A stretch of 64,000 nt of DNA, taken from assembly GCF_017569925.1 (NCBI RefSeq), contig NZ_CP050854.1, positions 4,526,001 to 4,590,000 on the forward strand. Reading direction: 5' to 3'. Origin of the DNA: Brenneria izadpanahii. GTDB taxonomy: Bacteria; Pseudomonadota; Gammaproteobacteria; Enterobacterales; Enterobacteriaceae. A program made the translations under genes and the position numbers. Positions 63,898 to 64,000 of this stretch are shown in pieces. The notes below the pieces were generated by a model. The model was not told the DNA's origin and did not search any database. It worked only from the letters and a program-made list of their open reading frames with translations. The first letter of the stretch is position 1. The number at the start of each line of letters is the position of its first letter.

Positions 63898-64000
63898 TAG
63901 CGCAACTCTTCCCACTCGCTTAATTGTTCCGGCGTCATACCTTTATCCGTATGAATAACCACGCTGCCAAAATGTTTACTGTTATCGGTATAGGATTTGC
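63897..64000 (-). CDS. phage tail gene, C-terminal end only
   Basis: The last 33 codons before TAA at 63897-63899 (ending GMTPEQLSEWEELR), open to the window edge. In related phages this position holds the tape-measure protein, but the fragment is too short to prove it. Confidence 0.5.
   Translation of the reverse strand, partial: KSYTDNSKHFGSVVIHTDKGMTPEQLSEWEELR

Larger units (their letters stand above)
54487..64000. mobile_element. end of a contractile-tail prophage integrated at ileX, with cargo region
   Basis: Minus-strand late genes (DUF2590-like, gpJ, gpI, tail fibre, two unassigned, hub/spike) read towards ileX, the orientation of P2-like prophages, whose D gene end faces the attachment site. 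Between spike and tRNA (54487-56586) lies cargo that is AT-richer than the flanks: RT locus, Ash-like remnant, tRNA-Gln half. No integrase is in the window; the element continues past the right edge. The protein set resembles HP1/K139-type more than P2 itself. Confidence 0.8.

Overview
The window reads as the chromosome of a plant-associated gammaproteobacterium of the Enterobacterales, most like the Pectobacteriaceae (Dickeya, Pectobacterium, Brenneria, Lonsdalea). The basis is near-E. coli protein sequences for eptC, deaD, nlpI, pnp, nusA, infB, ftsH, rpoD and others in the standard enterobacterial order, moderately high GC, and plant-facing accessory genes (beta-glucoside PTS, GH106 rhamnosidase, phytase). 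The genus is not fixed by what I can read.

Layout. 1-269: 3' end of a GH13 glucosidase gene. 0.3-14.6 kb: eptC, then the translation/RNA-decay block deaD, nlpI, pnp, rpsO, truB, rbfA, infB, nusA, rimP and tRNA-fMet (metY), all on the minus strand. 14.6-31.7 kb: accessory block between metY and tRNA-Leu(GAG), the interval that holds argG in E. coli. It has two modules. The first looks like phytate scavenging: a minus-strand operon of TonB-dependent receptor, two-domain beta-propeller phytase, ExbB, ExbD and TonB, diverging from a membrane protein with a degenerate GGDEF domain and an AraC regulator; PhoB-like boxes lie on both sides of the divergent region. The second is a BglG-controlled glycoside PTS operon (antiterminator, EIIB and EIICA as overlapping frames, BglH-like porin, cytoplasmic GH106-type rhamnosidase) with a CRP-like site and leader terminators.

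31.7-54.5 kb: core genes secG, glmM, folP, ftsH, rlmE, yhbY, greA, dacB, obgE, yhbE, rpmA, rplU, ispB; then two YfeC-like Mu-type HTH paralogues facing the Ner-like gene sfsB across a region with two long inverted repeats; then mdh, argR, tsaD, the macromolecular synthesis operon rpsU-dnaG-rpoD, mug and tRNA-Ile2 (ileX).

54.5-64.0 kb: one end of a contractile-tail (P2/HP1/K139-like) prophage at ileX, late genes reading towards the tRNA (tail/baseplate protein of the DUF2590 type, gpJ, gpI, tail fibre, two unassigned proteins, hub/spike). Between the spike gene and ileX is a mosaic cargo region: a small reverse transcriptase (RT) with a YMDD active site; a 56-codon membrane-protein ORF overlapping its start; a strongly structured segment enclosed by a 9-bp long-range stem directly upstream (candidate ncRNA template); a frame-broken Ash-like ORF; and a truncated zinc-ribbon ORF fused to the 3' half of a tRNA-Gln with a CTA anticodon. 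The RT/small-ORF/structured-RNA unit is my best candidate for an undescribed, probably antiphage, system. The integrase and the far end of the prophage lie outside the window.
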